Notes under the pieces: generated by a model
Database searches by the model: none
Told to the model about the DNA's origin: nothing
The model's input: the letters and a program-made list of their open reading frames with translations, nothing else
Assembly (NCBI RefSeq): GCF_028765545.1
Contig: NZ_JARACP010000022.1
Coordinates: 1-54,475 of the forward strand
Origin: Aliivibrio sp. S4MY1
GTDB taxonomy: Bacteria; Pseudomonadota; Gammaproteobacteria; Enterobacterales; Vibrionaceae
Reading direction: 5' to 3'
DNA: 54,475 nucleotides
Shown: one piece after another, positions 1-7,383 of the stretch
Numbering within the stretch: position 1 is the stretch's first letter
How the letters are laid out: each line of letters starts with the position of its first letter
Made by a program: the position numbers and the translations under genes

Positions 1-2
1 TT

Positions 3-310
3 ATTTCTCATCATTATCTCGATGACTCCAGACTAATAGAAAAAGAAATAGTAAAGCAGTTAAACAAAAAACATGGATTAGTTCGGACCAAACAAGAGTT
101 AAAAAAAAAAAGTTAGACTCACTTTTAATAGAGCAAGCCTTAGAAGATTTGGATGTAGATTGGTTAGAGCTTGCAGAAGAGCTAAGGACTAAAAAGTTTG
201 GTTATGAATTACCAAAAGATACAAAAGAAAAAACTAAACAAGTTCGCTATCTTCAGTACAGAGGCCACTCAACGAGTATTATTATGGAGTTACTGTCAAA
301 TGAAAACTAA
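3..310 (+). pseudogene. recX: RecX-like regulatory protein fragment, frameshifted
   Basis: Reading from base 3 gives ISHHYLDDSRLIEKEIVKQL, and after a one-base shift in the run of 11 A at 101-111 it continues LDSLLIEQALEDLDVDWLEL and RYLQYRGHS before a stop at 308-310. The pattern YLDD-R, DW-ELA, KKFG and RYLQYRG is that of RecX, the small helical-repeat protein that caps and inhibits RecA filaments. In the unshifted frame a TAG follows directly after the A tract, so the gene is either broken, expressed by slippage on the A11 run, or affected by a base-count error. The N-terminus lies outside the window. The stop overlaps the start of the next gene (ATG at 300). Family call is good; functionality is doubtful. 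Confidence 0.6.
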
Positions 311-524
311 CGATGTAACCTATAAAATTTTCTGTTCCAACTGTAAACGCGTAACACCTCACATAATTGAAAGCGGATTAGAATCTGAATCCAAAATCGA
401 AACAATATCGCCAAATTTTCTAAGTGAATTCTTCAATTTCTTATTTAATGCAAATGCATTAAATACAAACCATACACCTTATACTTGCTCAATTTGTCAA
501 ACTAATTATTTAGATGACTATTGA
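300..524 (+). CDS. small protein with two CxxC pairs
   Basis: A 74-residue protein starting MKTNDVTYKIFCSNCKRVTP and ending CSICQTNYLDDY. The two Cys-x-x-Cys pairs at either end (CSNC and CSIC) suggest a single zinc-binding ribbon. The ATG at 300 overlaps the recX-like stop by 11 bases, implying translational coupling, so the two were probably one operon. An in-frame upstream start at 198 would lie inside the recX-like frame and is less likely. Family not recognised; a nucleic-acid-binding or structural zinc role is only inference. Confidence 0.5.
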   Translation: MKTNDVTYKIFCSNCKRVTPHIIESGLESESKIETISPNFLSEFFNFLFNANALNTNHTPYTCSICQTNYLDDY

Positions 525-551
525 GCGACAATTAGCCTAACTGACAACATA

Positions 552-657
552 ATGACATTAGGGTATACCCTAATGTCATAGGTTTGATTTTAGCCCTAAA
601 ATCCTTTTGTCATTACCTTTTTGTCATGTAGTATTAGATCATTACTTTAATGACACC
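552..657. promoter_or_regulatory. palindrome and TGTCAT repeats upstream of the serine recombinase (res-like site)
   Basis: Bases 552-579 form a perfect 28-bp palindrome with arms ATGACATTAGGGTA and its reverse complement. Downstream, TGTCAT recurs at 608 and 622 and as ATGACA at 650, giving several recombinase-type half-sites within 105 bp of the recombinase start at 670. Serine resolvases normally bind several inverted subsites directly upstream of their gene, so this is the natural candidate recombination and autoregulatory site. The same arm sequence recurs at 45606 and 54391. Confidence 0.5.
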
Positions 658-669
658 TAGGCTCAATTC

Positions 670-1299
670 ATGTACATATTTGGCTATCTAAGAGCATCAA
701 CCAAAGAACAAGACGCAAAAAGAGCACAAGACACCTTAAAGTCTTTTGCTGAAGATAAAGGTGCTCGTATTGCTGGTTGGTATATTGAGAATGTTTCTGG
801 CGCATCACTACAAAGACCTGAGTTAATGCGATTACTTAAAGATGCAGAAAAAGGCGACGCTATCCTTATTGAGCAAGTTGATCGCCTTTCTCGTCTTAAT
901 GATGAAGATTGGGAAACACTCAAAGCATTAATCAATAAAAAACAATTAAAAGTGATCAGCTTAGATTTGCCAACCAGCCACACAGTACTAATGAAACATC
1001 ATAATGATGATTTTACATCAGCCATGTTCAGAGCCATCAATAATATGATGTTAGACATGCTAGCCGCTATTGCACGAAAAGATTACCAAGATAGACGAAG
1101 ACGTCAGGTTCAAGGTATTGAAAGAGCCAAGATCGAAGGTTTTTACAGAGGCCGAAGACCAGATCTAGATATGCATGAAAAAATAATCCAACTTCGTGTA
1201 CATAATCAGTTAAGTGTCAATGCAACAGCGAAGTTGGTAGGAGTATCGGCAAGAACCGTGATACGAATAGTTAAGATATACAATGAAGATCGAGTTTAG
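670..1299 (+). CDS. serine recombinase (resolvase/invertase family)
   Basis: A 209-residue small serine recombinase. It opens MYIFGYLRASTKEQDAKRA, with the nucleophile at Ser10 in the RAST motif. The conserved arginines are in QVDRLSRL (about residues 70-76), a long E-helix follows around residues 110-150, and a C-terminal helix-turn-helix lies near SVNATAKLVGVSARTVIRIV. Length and order fit Tn3-type resolvases and TniR-like proteins. It would cut and rejoin DNA at paired res sites, resolving plasmid multimers or transposon cointegrates. The palindrome and TGTCAT repeats immediately upstream are the likely target. It is not next to the Tn3-family transposase remnant at about 50 kb, so it may serve the plasmid itself or be left over from a transposon. 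Confidence 0.9.
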   Translation: MYIFGYLRASTKEQDAKRAQDTLKSFAEDKGARIAGWYIENVSGASLQRPELMRLLKDAEKGDAILIEQVDRLSRLNDEDWETLKALINKKQLKVISLDLPTSHTVLMKHHNDDFTSAMFRAINNMMLDMLAAIARKDYQDRRRRQVQGIERAKIEGFYRGRRPDLDMHEKIIQLRVHNQLSVNATAKLVGVSARTVIRIVKIYNEDRV

Positions 1300-1373
1300 A
1301 TATTCAACCTCATATCGTTATTTTAACAATCCGCATGTGACTAATTTCGCTCGGATTTAGGCGCATAACCATA

Positions 1374-1562
1374 CTATCTAGCAAATCGCTTCACTTCATG
1401 GATAGGACGATAGTGTTTAAACTCTTTATCAAAAGAGATTGAAAATAATCGAATGTACTCTTCATAAGATGTACCACTCTCTTTACTAGCAAGATCTGCT
1501 ATATCTGCAACCTTGTGCATCACTGAATGGGATAACATTGATATTCTCCTTTTTAAAACCAT
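1374..1562 (-). CDS. small hypothetical protein
   Basis: A 62-residue product (MVLKRRISMLSHSVMHKVAD...) whose ATG overlaps the stop of the upstream membrane-protein gene by one base (TAATG), a typical coupled arrangement. It is predicted mostly helical and mildly basic, without signal peptide or membrane segment. An internal Met at residue 9 could be the start instead. The family is not recognised, but coupling makes expression with the upstream gene likely. Confidence 0.5.
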   Translation of the reverse strand: MVLKRRISMLSHSVMHKVADIADLASKESGTSYEEYIRLFSISFDKEFKHYRPIHEVKRFAR

Positions 1563-2572
1563 TAAGCAAAGGCATAACCTTTTCTATATGACCGCAAAAA
1601 TCCTGCCTGTTTCAGATCCATCAATACAAAATTAATGGTATCACGCCCTACCCCTTTAAATCTCTCACCAATCCCTCGTTGGCTTGGTTTTACTTCTTTT
1701 GCTAGTACCGCTTGCTTGATCTCCAGATAGACTTGCTCATTACATTTTAGATGGTCGTCACTGAATGCTTCCTCTTCATGACAATCAACCAACTCAGAAA
1801 CGCAGTCGGTAAAATATTCATCATTCACTGCGCGTGACTGTGTAACCACTGCGCACGACTGCGTTTCAATTTCTAACTGCGTTTGGATAGCGTCAGGCTG
1901 AATAAGCTCTAGCGCAGACGATTTCTCATGACTGCGCACAACTGCGTTCGAGTGCGCGTGACTGCGTTTCAGTGCGTTAGAAACCAACACTAACAACCAG
2001 CTCATTAATTCCAATGCAGCAGAGGTAATGTAACTAATCAGCAAACCAAACTTATCAAAGACGGTCGATTCACTCGGCAGAGTAGATTGACGTTGATAAA
2101 GATCATCGATACGAACTAAAAGAGGTTCAACTTTTTCTAGCGTTCTTTCAGATTTAGTAATGAGGTTTGCGTTTTGTTGTTTGGCCGCAAGAAGACGTAA
2201 CTCGTCCACTTGGGTTGTGTATTCTTTAATTTGCTGAGAAACCGCTTGATAAGCAGTACTGTTTTTTTGACTGGCAACGACACCTTGCTCTAAAGCGGCC
2301 ACCGATGCAGAGAACGAAACAACACTTAACGTCATGCTCAATACCAGAGCAAACAGCGCAGAAGCGTATTGTTTTTGTGAAAACAAAAATAGAACAAACA
2401 ACGGTGTAGCGCATTTAGCCAAATCTAACACAATACCTAACGCTGTCATTAGTATAGGCTCACCCATAGCTAACCCTATGCCATACATGAATTGAGCAGT
2501 TAAAATTGCAGATAGAGAAGCCGTTGCGATAGATAGCACTATGCAAATAGGCTTTAAAATAGTAGAGTTCAT
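1562..2572 (-). CDS. membrane protein with coiled coil and C-terminal winged-helix-like domain
   Basis: A 336-residue protein with an unusual layout. Hydrophobic segments lie at about residues 5-30, 38-65 and 70-95. A predicted coiled coil (roughly 100-165, rich in Q, E and L) is followed by another hydrophobic stretch near 180-200, then a polar linker and a C-terminal region (RGIGERFKGVGRDTINFVLM) that reads like a winged-helix DNA-binding fold. The start is supported by TAGGA upstream of the ATG. It sits beside the partition locus, so membrane anchoring of plasmid DNA is possible, but that is inference. The linker is encoded by DNA unusually rich in ACTGCG repeats. Family not recognised. 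Confidence 0.65.
   Translation of the reverse strand: MNSTILKPICIVLSIATASLSAILTAQFMYGIGLAMGEPILMTALGIVLDLAKCATPLFVLFLFSQKQYASALFALVLSMTLSVVSFSASVAALEQGVVASQKNSTAYQAVSQQIKEYTTQVDELRLLAAKQQNANLITKSERTLEKVEPLLVRIDDLYQRQSTLPSESTVFDKFGLLISYITSAALELMSWLLVLVSNALKRSHAHSNAVVRSHEKSSALELIQPDAIQTQLEIETQSCAVVTQSRAVNDEYFTDCVSELVDCHEEEAFSDDHLKCNEQVYLEIKQAVLAKEVKPSQRGIGERFKGVGRDTINFVLMDLKQAGFLRSYRKGYAFA
1828..1976. repeat. cluster of ACTGCG/AGTGCG repeats inside a gene
   Basis: In about 150 bp the plus strand carries seven copies of ACTGCG and two of AGTGCG, often extended as ACTGCGCACGACTGCG-like strings. They encode the linker of the membrane/winged-helix protein, where the peptide shows loose repeats such as AVVRSH and AVVTQSRAV. 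They may be a degenerate tandem duplication or a DNA-binding array. Confidence 0.5.
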
Positions 2573-2608
2573 TTGTGATTAATTCCTATTGAAATAGTTG
2601 GTCACGCT

Positions 2609-2644
2609 AACCCCTAGGAGACTTTGGCGAGGAACTTAGGGGTT
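2609..2644 (+). terminator. stem-loop with T-run
   Basis: AACCCCTA pairs with TAGGGGTT around a 20-base loop and is followed by TTTTT on the plus strand. It lies between the membrane-protein gene and the partition locus. No plus-strand gene upstream was recognised, so it may end an unseen RNA or simply be structural. Confidence 0.4.
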
Positions 2645-2716
2645 TTTCATTCTTTCATTCTTTCATTCTTTCATTCTTTCATTCTTTCATTCTTTCATTC
2701 TTTCATTCTTTCATTC
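2645..2716. repeat. tandem array: nine perfect 8-bp TTTCATTC units
   Basis: Nine contiguous identical units of TTTCATTC. The last codons and stop of the ribbon-helix-helix gene (ending NERMKE) are read through this array on the minus strand. Short iterated octamers next to a ParA/RHH pair are the expected form of a centromere or operator for ParG/omega-type DNA-binding proteins. Confidence 0.85.
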
Positions 2717-2919
2717 TCGTAAAATGATAAGAATAACTCTTTCAAAGACAAGCCTCTTTCTGCTGCATATGATTTAATTTCATTATGTTTTTCTGGTGTC
2801 ACTTTAAACTGAATATTTTTAGTTTCTTCACCACTAGATGCTTTACTACTTGCTGGCATATCTGTTACTAATGTAGGCTTACCTGATGGTGGTGCTATTT
2901 TTACTTTATTATTTTTCAT
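2695..2919 (-). CDS. ribbon-helix-helix partition protein (ParB/ParG-type)
   Basis: A 74-residue protein starting MKNNKVKIAPPSGKPTLV. The basic, flexible N-terminus (to about residue 30) is followed by a ribbon-helix-helix fold: strand NIQFKVTP, then helices EKHNEIKSYAAERGLSLKEL. This matches small centromere-binding proteins such as ParG and omega, which bind short repeats and stimulate ParA ATPase. The second ATG (2919) is preferred over the first (2934) because GAGG precedes it at proper spacing. The gene lies just downstream of parA in the same orientation, sits between two octamer arrays, and runs into one of them at its 3' end. Identification rests on fold pattern and context. Confidence 0.75.
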   Translation of the reverse strand: MKNNKVKIAPPSGKPTLVTDMPASSKASSGEETKNIQFKVTPEKHNEIKSYAAERGLSLKELFLSFYENERMKE

Positions 2920-2932
2920 AAAAACCTCGATC

Positions 2933-3052
2933 ATTAAATCATTAAATCATTAAATCATTAAATCATTAAATCATTAAATCATTAAATCATTAAATCATTA
3001 AATCATTAAATCATTAAATCATTAAATCATTAAATCATTAAATCATTAAATC
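2933..3052. repeat. tandem array: fifteen perfect 8-bp ATTAAATC units
   Basis: Fifteen contiguous identical octamers (120 bp) separate the parA and ribbon-helix-helix genes. The final ParA codons and stop (DLMI) are inside the array. This is probably the partition centromere, with each unit binding part of an RHH dimer. Confidence 0.9.
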
Positions 3053-3658
3053 AACAATTTCTTGAATTGCTTTTGATGTCAATTTATTAAGTGATGGATA
3101 TCTAGTCTCGGTAATAGACAAACCTTGATCTTGAGCAGAGGAATATCCAGCTTTAAAAGGAATCGCTGTTTGACATACGTTGAACCCCCACGCCTTAATT
3201 GTTTCAACCGCATTACTTGTTTCAGAATCAGTAGGCGACTTATTGATTAAAAAAATGATTTTATCAACAGGTATACCATTCATTTTCAAATCATTCGCTA
3301 AATGTAATTGAGGCTCTAAATCATCTAATGAAGTACCCGTTGGTAACACAATTAGTGATGATGCTTTCGCTATAACAATAGAATCCTGATCAGCGGCAGG
3401 GCGGCCATCTATAACAAGTAAATTATATGATTTCTCACATTTTAATGCAGACTCAACTCGGCGATGGGCTGATGTTGTAATTGTTGGTTGGATTTCTTTT
3501 TGATCTCTTCTAGCAGACCATTTACAAGATGTTTGCTGCTGCCAATCCATATCAGCAATATGTACAGTCCAGCTATTATCAGCAAAAGCAACTGCAATAC
3601 TTCTAGCTAAAGTACTTTTAGTTACTCCTCCTTTTTGACTTAAAAAACTAATTATCAT
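3038..3658 (-). CDS. parA: ParA/ParF-type partition ATPase
   Basis: A 206-residue Walker-type ATPase beginning MIISFLSQKGGVTKSTLA. The deviant Walker A motif KGGVTKST carries both the signature Lys and the P-loop Lys; LLVIDGRPAAD is the Walker A' strand and SLIVLPTGTSLDDLEP follows. It would move plasmid copies apart over the nucleoid together with the RHH protein encoded downstream. Another ATG lies 15 bases upstream (3673); I chose the start that gives the usual family N-terminus. The TGA falls inside the octamer array. The size is that of the short ParF type, which lacks an N-terminal DNA-binding domain, so autoregulation should come from the RHH protein. Confidence 0.9.
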   Translation of the reverse strand: MIISFLSQKGGVTKSTLARSIAVAFADNSWTVHIADMDWQQQTSCKWSARRDQKEIQPTITTSAHRRVESALKCEKSYNLLVIDGRPAADQDSIVIAKASSLIVLPTGTSLDDLEPQLHLANDLKMNGIPVDKIIFLINKSPTDSETSNAVETIKAWGFNVCQTAIPFKAGYSSAQDQGLSITETRYPSLNKLTSKAIQEIVDLMI

Positions 3659-3677
3659 AATAGTACCAATCATTATT

Positions 3678-3809
3678 TAATGAAAACATGAAATAATGAT
3701 TAAATGTTTTCATTACTCCATGAAAGAATGAAAACATTATAGCACAGGAATCCACCAATTAAATCATTAAAACATGCTTTAATTAATTCATGAAATCATG
3801 TTTTAATGA
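3678..3809. promoter_or_regulatory. inverted-repeat operators upstream of parA
   Basis: Two perfect inverted repeats lie just upstream of parA: TAATGAAAACAT (3678-3689) against its complement at 3704-3715, and TCATTAAAACATG (3764-3776) against its complement at 3797-3809. Both contain degenerate copies of the octamers found in the tandem arrays. They are likely operator sites for autoregulation by the RHH protein and may also contribute to the centromere. Confidence 0.6.
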
Positions 3810-3825
3810 ACTAGATTTAAGTCTT

Positions 3826-3834
3826 TGTTATAAT
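3826..3834 (+). promoter_or_regulatory. extended -10 promoter element
   Basis: TGTTATAAT is a perfect extended -10 box 60 bases before the small gene at 3894. No strong -35 is present, as is usual for extended -10 promoters. Confidence 0.45.
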
Positions 3835-3893
3835 GGATAATTAATTTACAACCATTACATTTTTTGACTTTATATTTATAGAAAGAGGGCGCT

Positions 3894-4094
3894 ATGTCAG
3901 TGTTTAAAATTAACTACCTGAATAATGAAAAGGCGTTACTGAGCAGCGAAACGATTTTAATGAAAGGACTTCCAGCCGCAAAACGTTCATCATCATCGAT
4001 GGCTCCAATGGGAACGGTGAAGATTGAAATTTACGATATAGCCGAAAACTTACTCACATCAAAAGAATTGGGAAAGTGGACAGTTGCAGAATAA
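3894..4094 (+). CDS. small hypothetical protein
   Basis: A 66-residue protein (MSVFKINYLNNEKALLSSET...) with a good ribosome binding site (AGAGGG) and its own extended -10 promoter upstream. It is followed at once by a bidirectional terminator, so it is a single-gene unit. The alternating pattern near residues 40-64 (GTVKIEIYDIAENLL) suggests a small beta-rich fold. There are no signal peptide, cysteines or known motif. Family not recognised. Confidence 0.6.
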   Translation: MSVFKINYLNNEKALLSSETILMKGLPAAKRSSSSMAPMGTVKIEIYDIAENLLTSKELGKWTVAE

Positions 4095-4118
4095 AAGCCT
4101 AATAAGGCTTTTATTTTT
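4090..4118. terminator. bidirectional terminator
   Basis: AATAAAAGCCT and AGGCTTTTATT form an 11-bp perfect stem with a four-base loop, with T-rich ends on both strands. It separates the convergent genes at 3894 (plus) and 4111 (minus). Confidence 0.8.
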
Positions 4119-4702
4119 CAGGGGTAGGGATTTTATGCAGTAACACGGTCGCACATCGATTATCAATTGACGTCGATAAATGCTCCGCAATAAACATCCC
4201 TCCATGACCATTAATAATATCCACCAATCGGCTAGGCTCATCCATGATGATAGATATAGGTAAAGGTCTAGATAAGATATTTTCATCACTAAAGCAGGTA
4301 TCAATTAATTCACTGTCGGTATAAATAATACCTGCCTCTCGTTCAATCTCAGGATTGTCGAGCGTCGATTCAAAGCCATGCTGCTCATAAAGATACGTCA
4401 GTAAGATAAACAGATGGTCTGCATCCGTAAATTTCTCGCCATATTGACAGTTCACTTTGTGTAACTCCCCTAATTTTTTCTCGATGTTTTTGCCTTGCCG
4501 CGCCTGAGTAATTAACACCTTAATGTCTTTCTTAATGATGACGCTACCCTGTAACGCCATTTGTTTCTTTAGAAACTTAATCAGTAGCTCACTGCGTTTC
4601 TTTATCGGTACAAAGCGCGATGACATTTCCATGTGGCTGTACAGATGAAGTAGAGCAAGAGTGGTTAAATTGGTAAAGGCTTGATGATATTTAAGTTTGC
4701 TC
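4111..4702 (-). CDS. DUF2913-like protein
   Basis: About 196 residues from MSKLKYHQAFTNLTTLALLH. The helical N-terminus followed by SSRFVPIKKRSELLIKFLKK, then IKKDIKVLITQARQ and GNGHG-like segments, resembles DUF2913, a family I associate with Vibrionaceae genomes and plasmids; its function is unknown. The ATG at 4702 is preferred to 4764 because family-like sequence begins there, and the longer form would overlap the small upstream frame. It shares the bidirectional terminator with the gene at 3894. Family placement is from memory of the pattern and is moderate. Confidence 0.6.
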
Positions 4703-4727
4703 ATGGTGCTCGCTAAAAAAGAGTAGA

Positions 4728-4901
4728 CTATTGTAGAGAAGGTAATCCTAACGGCAATCGCCATAAAACATCCATTTTATCAGGAAAGGGAAGCGGTTGA
4801 CCATTTTGATGTATTTTTACGGAATACGTTACAAAACTATTGCTACTCCCTTTTTTCGTAGGCGGTGGAGCTTTAGGCGTATTGTTATTATTTTCTACCA
4901 A
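4728..4901 (-). CDS. possible small protein with TTG start
   Basis: A 57-codon frame reading VENNNNTPKAPPPTKKGS followed by FVTYSVKIHQNGQPLPFPDK and ending GLPSLQ. It bridges the genes at 4888 and 4111. The proposed TTG start has a GGA-type site eight bases upstream and overlaps the stop of the DUF2541-like gene. The peptide has a Pro-rich N-terminus and a strand-like core that reads like real protein, but the start is weak. No family recognised. Confidence 0.35.
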   Translation of the reverse strand: MVENNNNTPKAPPPTKKGSSNSFVTYSVKIHQNGQPLPFPDKMDVLWRLPLGLPSLQ

Positions 4902-5271
4902 AAATTTTTATTCCAGCCTTAGTTCTTTCAGAATTACCAAAAACCTCTATATTTTTAACACATCGTTTATATGCAAAAGAGCGCCAATCCGTTTCTGCTC
5001 CTCCTTTTAAATCTCTATAAAAGTTAATCGTTTTTTTATCACCATTTTTAAACGTTACGATTGCTCGTTTTAAATATACATTTTTTTCAGCTTGGATCTT
5101 AATTGCATCCGCTCTACGGCAGAGTATTAATGGCGCTTTAGCACCTTCATCCCCGATTTTAAGTAAAATAGTACGTCCTAATGTAATTTGCTCACTCGCT
5201 TGAACCGTAGCGACAGAGAAAACAGTGGTACTCACTACTAACAATTTTATAGCTAAACTCATTATTTTCAT
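4888..5271 (-). CDS. secreted DUF2541-like protein
   Basis: A 127-residue exported protein with a signal peptide MKIMSLAIKLLVVSTTVFSVATVQA ending at an Ala-x-Ala site. The mature part (LGRTILLKIGD, CRRADAIKIQAEK, ETDWRSFAYKRCVKNIEVFG) matches the conserved layout of DUF2541, which includes E. coli YaaI: two cysteines likely forming a disulphide, a central TDW, and RCV plus I-V-GN near the end. It should fold as a small beta protein in the periplasm. Function unknown. It is first in a short minus-strand set running towards 4111. Confidence 0.7.
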   Translation of the reverse strand: MKIMSLAIKLLVVSTTVFSVATVQASEQITLGRTILLKIGDEGAKAPLILCRRADAIKIQAEKNVYLKRAIVTFKNGDKKTINFYRDLKGGAETDWRSFAYKRCVKNIEVFGNSERTKAGIKIFGRK

Positions 5272-5782
5272 TACGTTGGTATCTTATTATTGATATATAA
5301 AAGAGACTTATAATATCAATAACATACGTCTTATTTATTAAAAATGTTTATTTATGATTAATTATCCTCATTTTAGGCGATGTTTTAACGTGTTAAAACT
5401 AGTTTAAAATACAAAGTGATGCACAAAAAGAGACCTACAAGGGTCATGACTCGATGATGCGATGGATAAATAGTCCAGAGTCACCCACGACCATAAAATT
5501 GCTTGTAAGCGCATAGATGAATAAATAACGCCTAATTAAAAGTAACCTCACCCCCTTTCCTGCCAAGATGCTCTTAAGTGCGTTGGTTTATCAGAGTGCG
5601 CTTTAGTTTCCTGTCGAATGACAAAAGAAATGTTCAGAGCAGCCAGTAAGGTGATGGACTATTCATGTGTGATGGAATTGAACTGGCTGGGGGCCCGTTA
5701 ATTTTCTTTTGAGATCTTTTTATGTATGAGGTGTAAATTGAAAATTAATGGGAGGTACTTAATGCTCTGTTCTTAGTTTCTC
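5272..5782. other. gene-free stretch upstream of the putative oriV
   Basis: No convincing gene on either strand. It contains a segment GACTATTCATGTGTGAT (5657-5673) that recurs with one mismatch at 8399-8415. The stretch could hold copy-control RNA or replication control elements. Confidence 0.4.
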
Positions 5783-5935
5783 TTAAATATTTATTTAATT
5801 ATTTATATAAATACAAAGTACTAATACGGTAGTACTCATAAGCGCAGCCATGTATTCATTGCCATTATTGGACTTTTTTTTAAGGATAATTTATTGCACT
5901 ACCTTTACTGTGGATAACAAAATTAATCCACAGCC
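5783..5935. other. oriV: putative replication origin (oriV)
   Basis: An almost pure A/T tract (5783-5814) is followed by a perfect DnaA box TGTGGATAA (5909-5917) and a one-mismatch box in the opposite orientation, TAATCCACA (5924-5932). This combination, directly downstream of the RepA-like gene, is the expected form of a plasmid origin: an unwinding element next to DnaA sites. No clear Rep iterons were seen. Confidence 0.55.
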
Positions 5936-6070
5936 ACACGAAAGTAAGGCAAAAACAACGAAAATTATTATCGGAAATCAGTTAAACAGGTCAGAATAGG
6001 AGGTAAAAGTTAGGATCTATGAATTTTAGATGTGAGAATGCCTCCGCTTTCGCGGATACATTGATAGTTG

Positions 6071-6961
6071 TTAATGGGGAGCAGGGTGAGGTAAATAAGC
6101 ATCAAAGACCCTTGTCACACTTTGAGCGACATCATTGAGCTTATCAGCGTTAAATACTTCTTGTACGCTATTGGCAAGGGTTCTGAATGATACCCAAGAG
6201 AAACGTAAGCCTTTTGCCTCTTGACGCTTACGAGACGCGATAATGAGTTGGCAAATATTGCTGTAACGAACCACTTTCAAGTCACTAAAGAAACGCTCAG
6301 AGAATTGTTTATACGCTGGAGCACTACGTATAGTGCCTTCTTTTAAGTCAACACAGACGTTGACGCGCTCACTGTGAAGATAACCAGCACGTTTCAAGTA
6401 TGAGATCGCTTTAGCAAACGATTTAGGTGAAATATAGCGACCAAAGCGCAGCGCATAATCTTCTTGTAAGTGGTCATAGCTGATCGTTTTTAATCCAGCT
6501 TCTGTTGGTAAACCAATGCGGCCACCAATGAGATCTGTATTTACAATAATACAAGCAAGTACGTTCGCAACAAGTCGTCGGCATTGAATATTATTCACAC
6601 CTTCCCCGCCCCACGCATTTAATGCAGGAAAACGGTTCGGGTTGTCTATAAATTCTTCACATGATTTTAAAATACGTGCGTATTCTGGTGGCAAGGTTTC
6701 CCATTTACCACTGCGCAGCAAACGACGAGAGCGAAAATCGAACTTAAAAGGGGTCTTAGGCTTCTTTTTGTTTTCATCAGCAACAACAGAACGATGAAGT
6801 TCAATCAGCTCATGCTTACGATTTTTACGTTTAGCACGATACTCAGCATCATATTGTTTTTTGATTTGAAGTTTAGAAGCGTCAACAACAGAGCAATGTG
6901 AATCAATTACTTGATACTCTGCATCATATTCAGCTTTAATTTGAAGATCAGAAATGCTCAT
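6071..6961 (-). CDS. repA: plasmid replication initiator (RepA-like)
   Basis: About 296 residues from MSISDLQIKAEYDAEY; this ATG has AGGA eight bases upstream, unlike the first in-frame ATG at 6994. The N-terminus carries a short duplication: LQIKAEYDAEYQ and then LQIKKQYDAEYR. The core (LRSGKWETLPPEYARI through LVANVLACIIVNTDL and SPKSFAKAISYLKRAGYLHS) looks like a winged-helix replication initiator, followed by RYSNICQLIIASRKRQEAKG. The adjacent AT-rich tract and DnaA boxes fit a RepA role. No other rep candidate exists in the window. Family assignment is by layout and context. Confidence 0.6.
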   Translation of the reverse strand: MSISDLQIKAEYDAEYQVIDSHCSVVDASKLQIKKQYDAEYRAKRKNRKHELIELHRSVVADENKKKPKTPFKFDFRSRRLLRSGKWETLPPEYARILKSCEEFIDNPNRFPALNAWGGEGVNNIQCRRLVANVLACIIVNTDLIGGRIGLPTEAGLKTISYDHLQEDYALRFGRYISPKSFAKAISYLKRAGYLHSERVNVCVDLKEGTIRSAPAYKQFSERFFSDLKVVRYSNICQLIIASRKRQEAKGLRFSWVSFRTLANSVQEVFNADKLNDVAQSVTRVFDAYLPHPAPH

Positions 6962-6999
6962 GAGACACATCCTCATCATAACGTCTGATAGCATAAGCT

Positions 7000-7186
7000 A
7001 AGGCATTACGGTGATAGGAATTGCGTCTTTGTATATAGGGCTGCCAGAGGCAACATTGAAATAGTTTCATCTTTAGATTCTCGACAGTTAGTAGATCGTT
7101 TGAGTTCCACCTCAAACATTAATTATCAATCTACAACAAAAGATCACAAAGATCAACTGATTGTTATTTCAACAAATTTCAGATAC
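7000..7186. other. leader or intergenic region upstream of repA
   Basis: No open frame of note. Being the repA leader region, it could encode a countertranscript RNA, but I see no clear promoter-terminator pair on the plus strand before the hairpin at 7187. Confidence 0.3.
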
Positions 7187-7224
7187 AAAAAAAGCTGACC
7201 CTGTCGAGGAAATCAGCTTTTTTT
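7187..7224. terminator. strong bidirectional terminator
   Basis: Seven A followed by GCTGA pair with TCAGC followed by seven T, around a 14-base loop. This gives a 12-bp stem with U-runs on both strands. It insulates the repressor gene from repA. Confidence 0.85.
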
Positions 7225-7265
7225 GCGAATGCTATGTCGTTAGATTGGAGGTCTAACACACTCTA

Positions 7266-7336
7266 ATTCTGAAACATACACTACATAATGAACTATGTAG
7301 TAGCGTGCTATGTAATGCACATTTTATATCAGAATT
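7266..7336. promoter_or_regulatory. nested inverted repeats downstream of the repressor gene
   Basis: CTACATA (7281-7287) and TATGTAG (7294-7300) form a short hairpin, enclosed by AATTCTGA and TCAGAATT arms further out. This could be an operator or RNA structure; function unknown. Confidence 0.35.
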
Positions 7337-7383
7337 TAGTTAATAATAATTAAATTCTCTCTAATTATCAAGTCAAGTTTTCT

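Noticed and set aside
2645-3052. CRISPR-like tandem repeats
   Set aside because: Units are only 8 bp with no spacers, and they flank a ParA/RHH pair; no cas genes are present.
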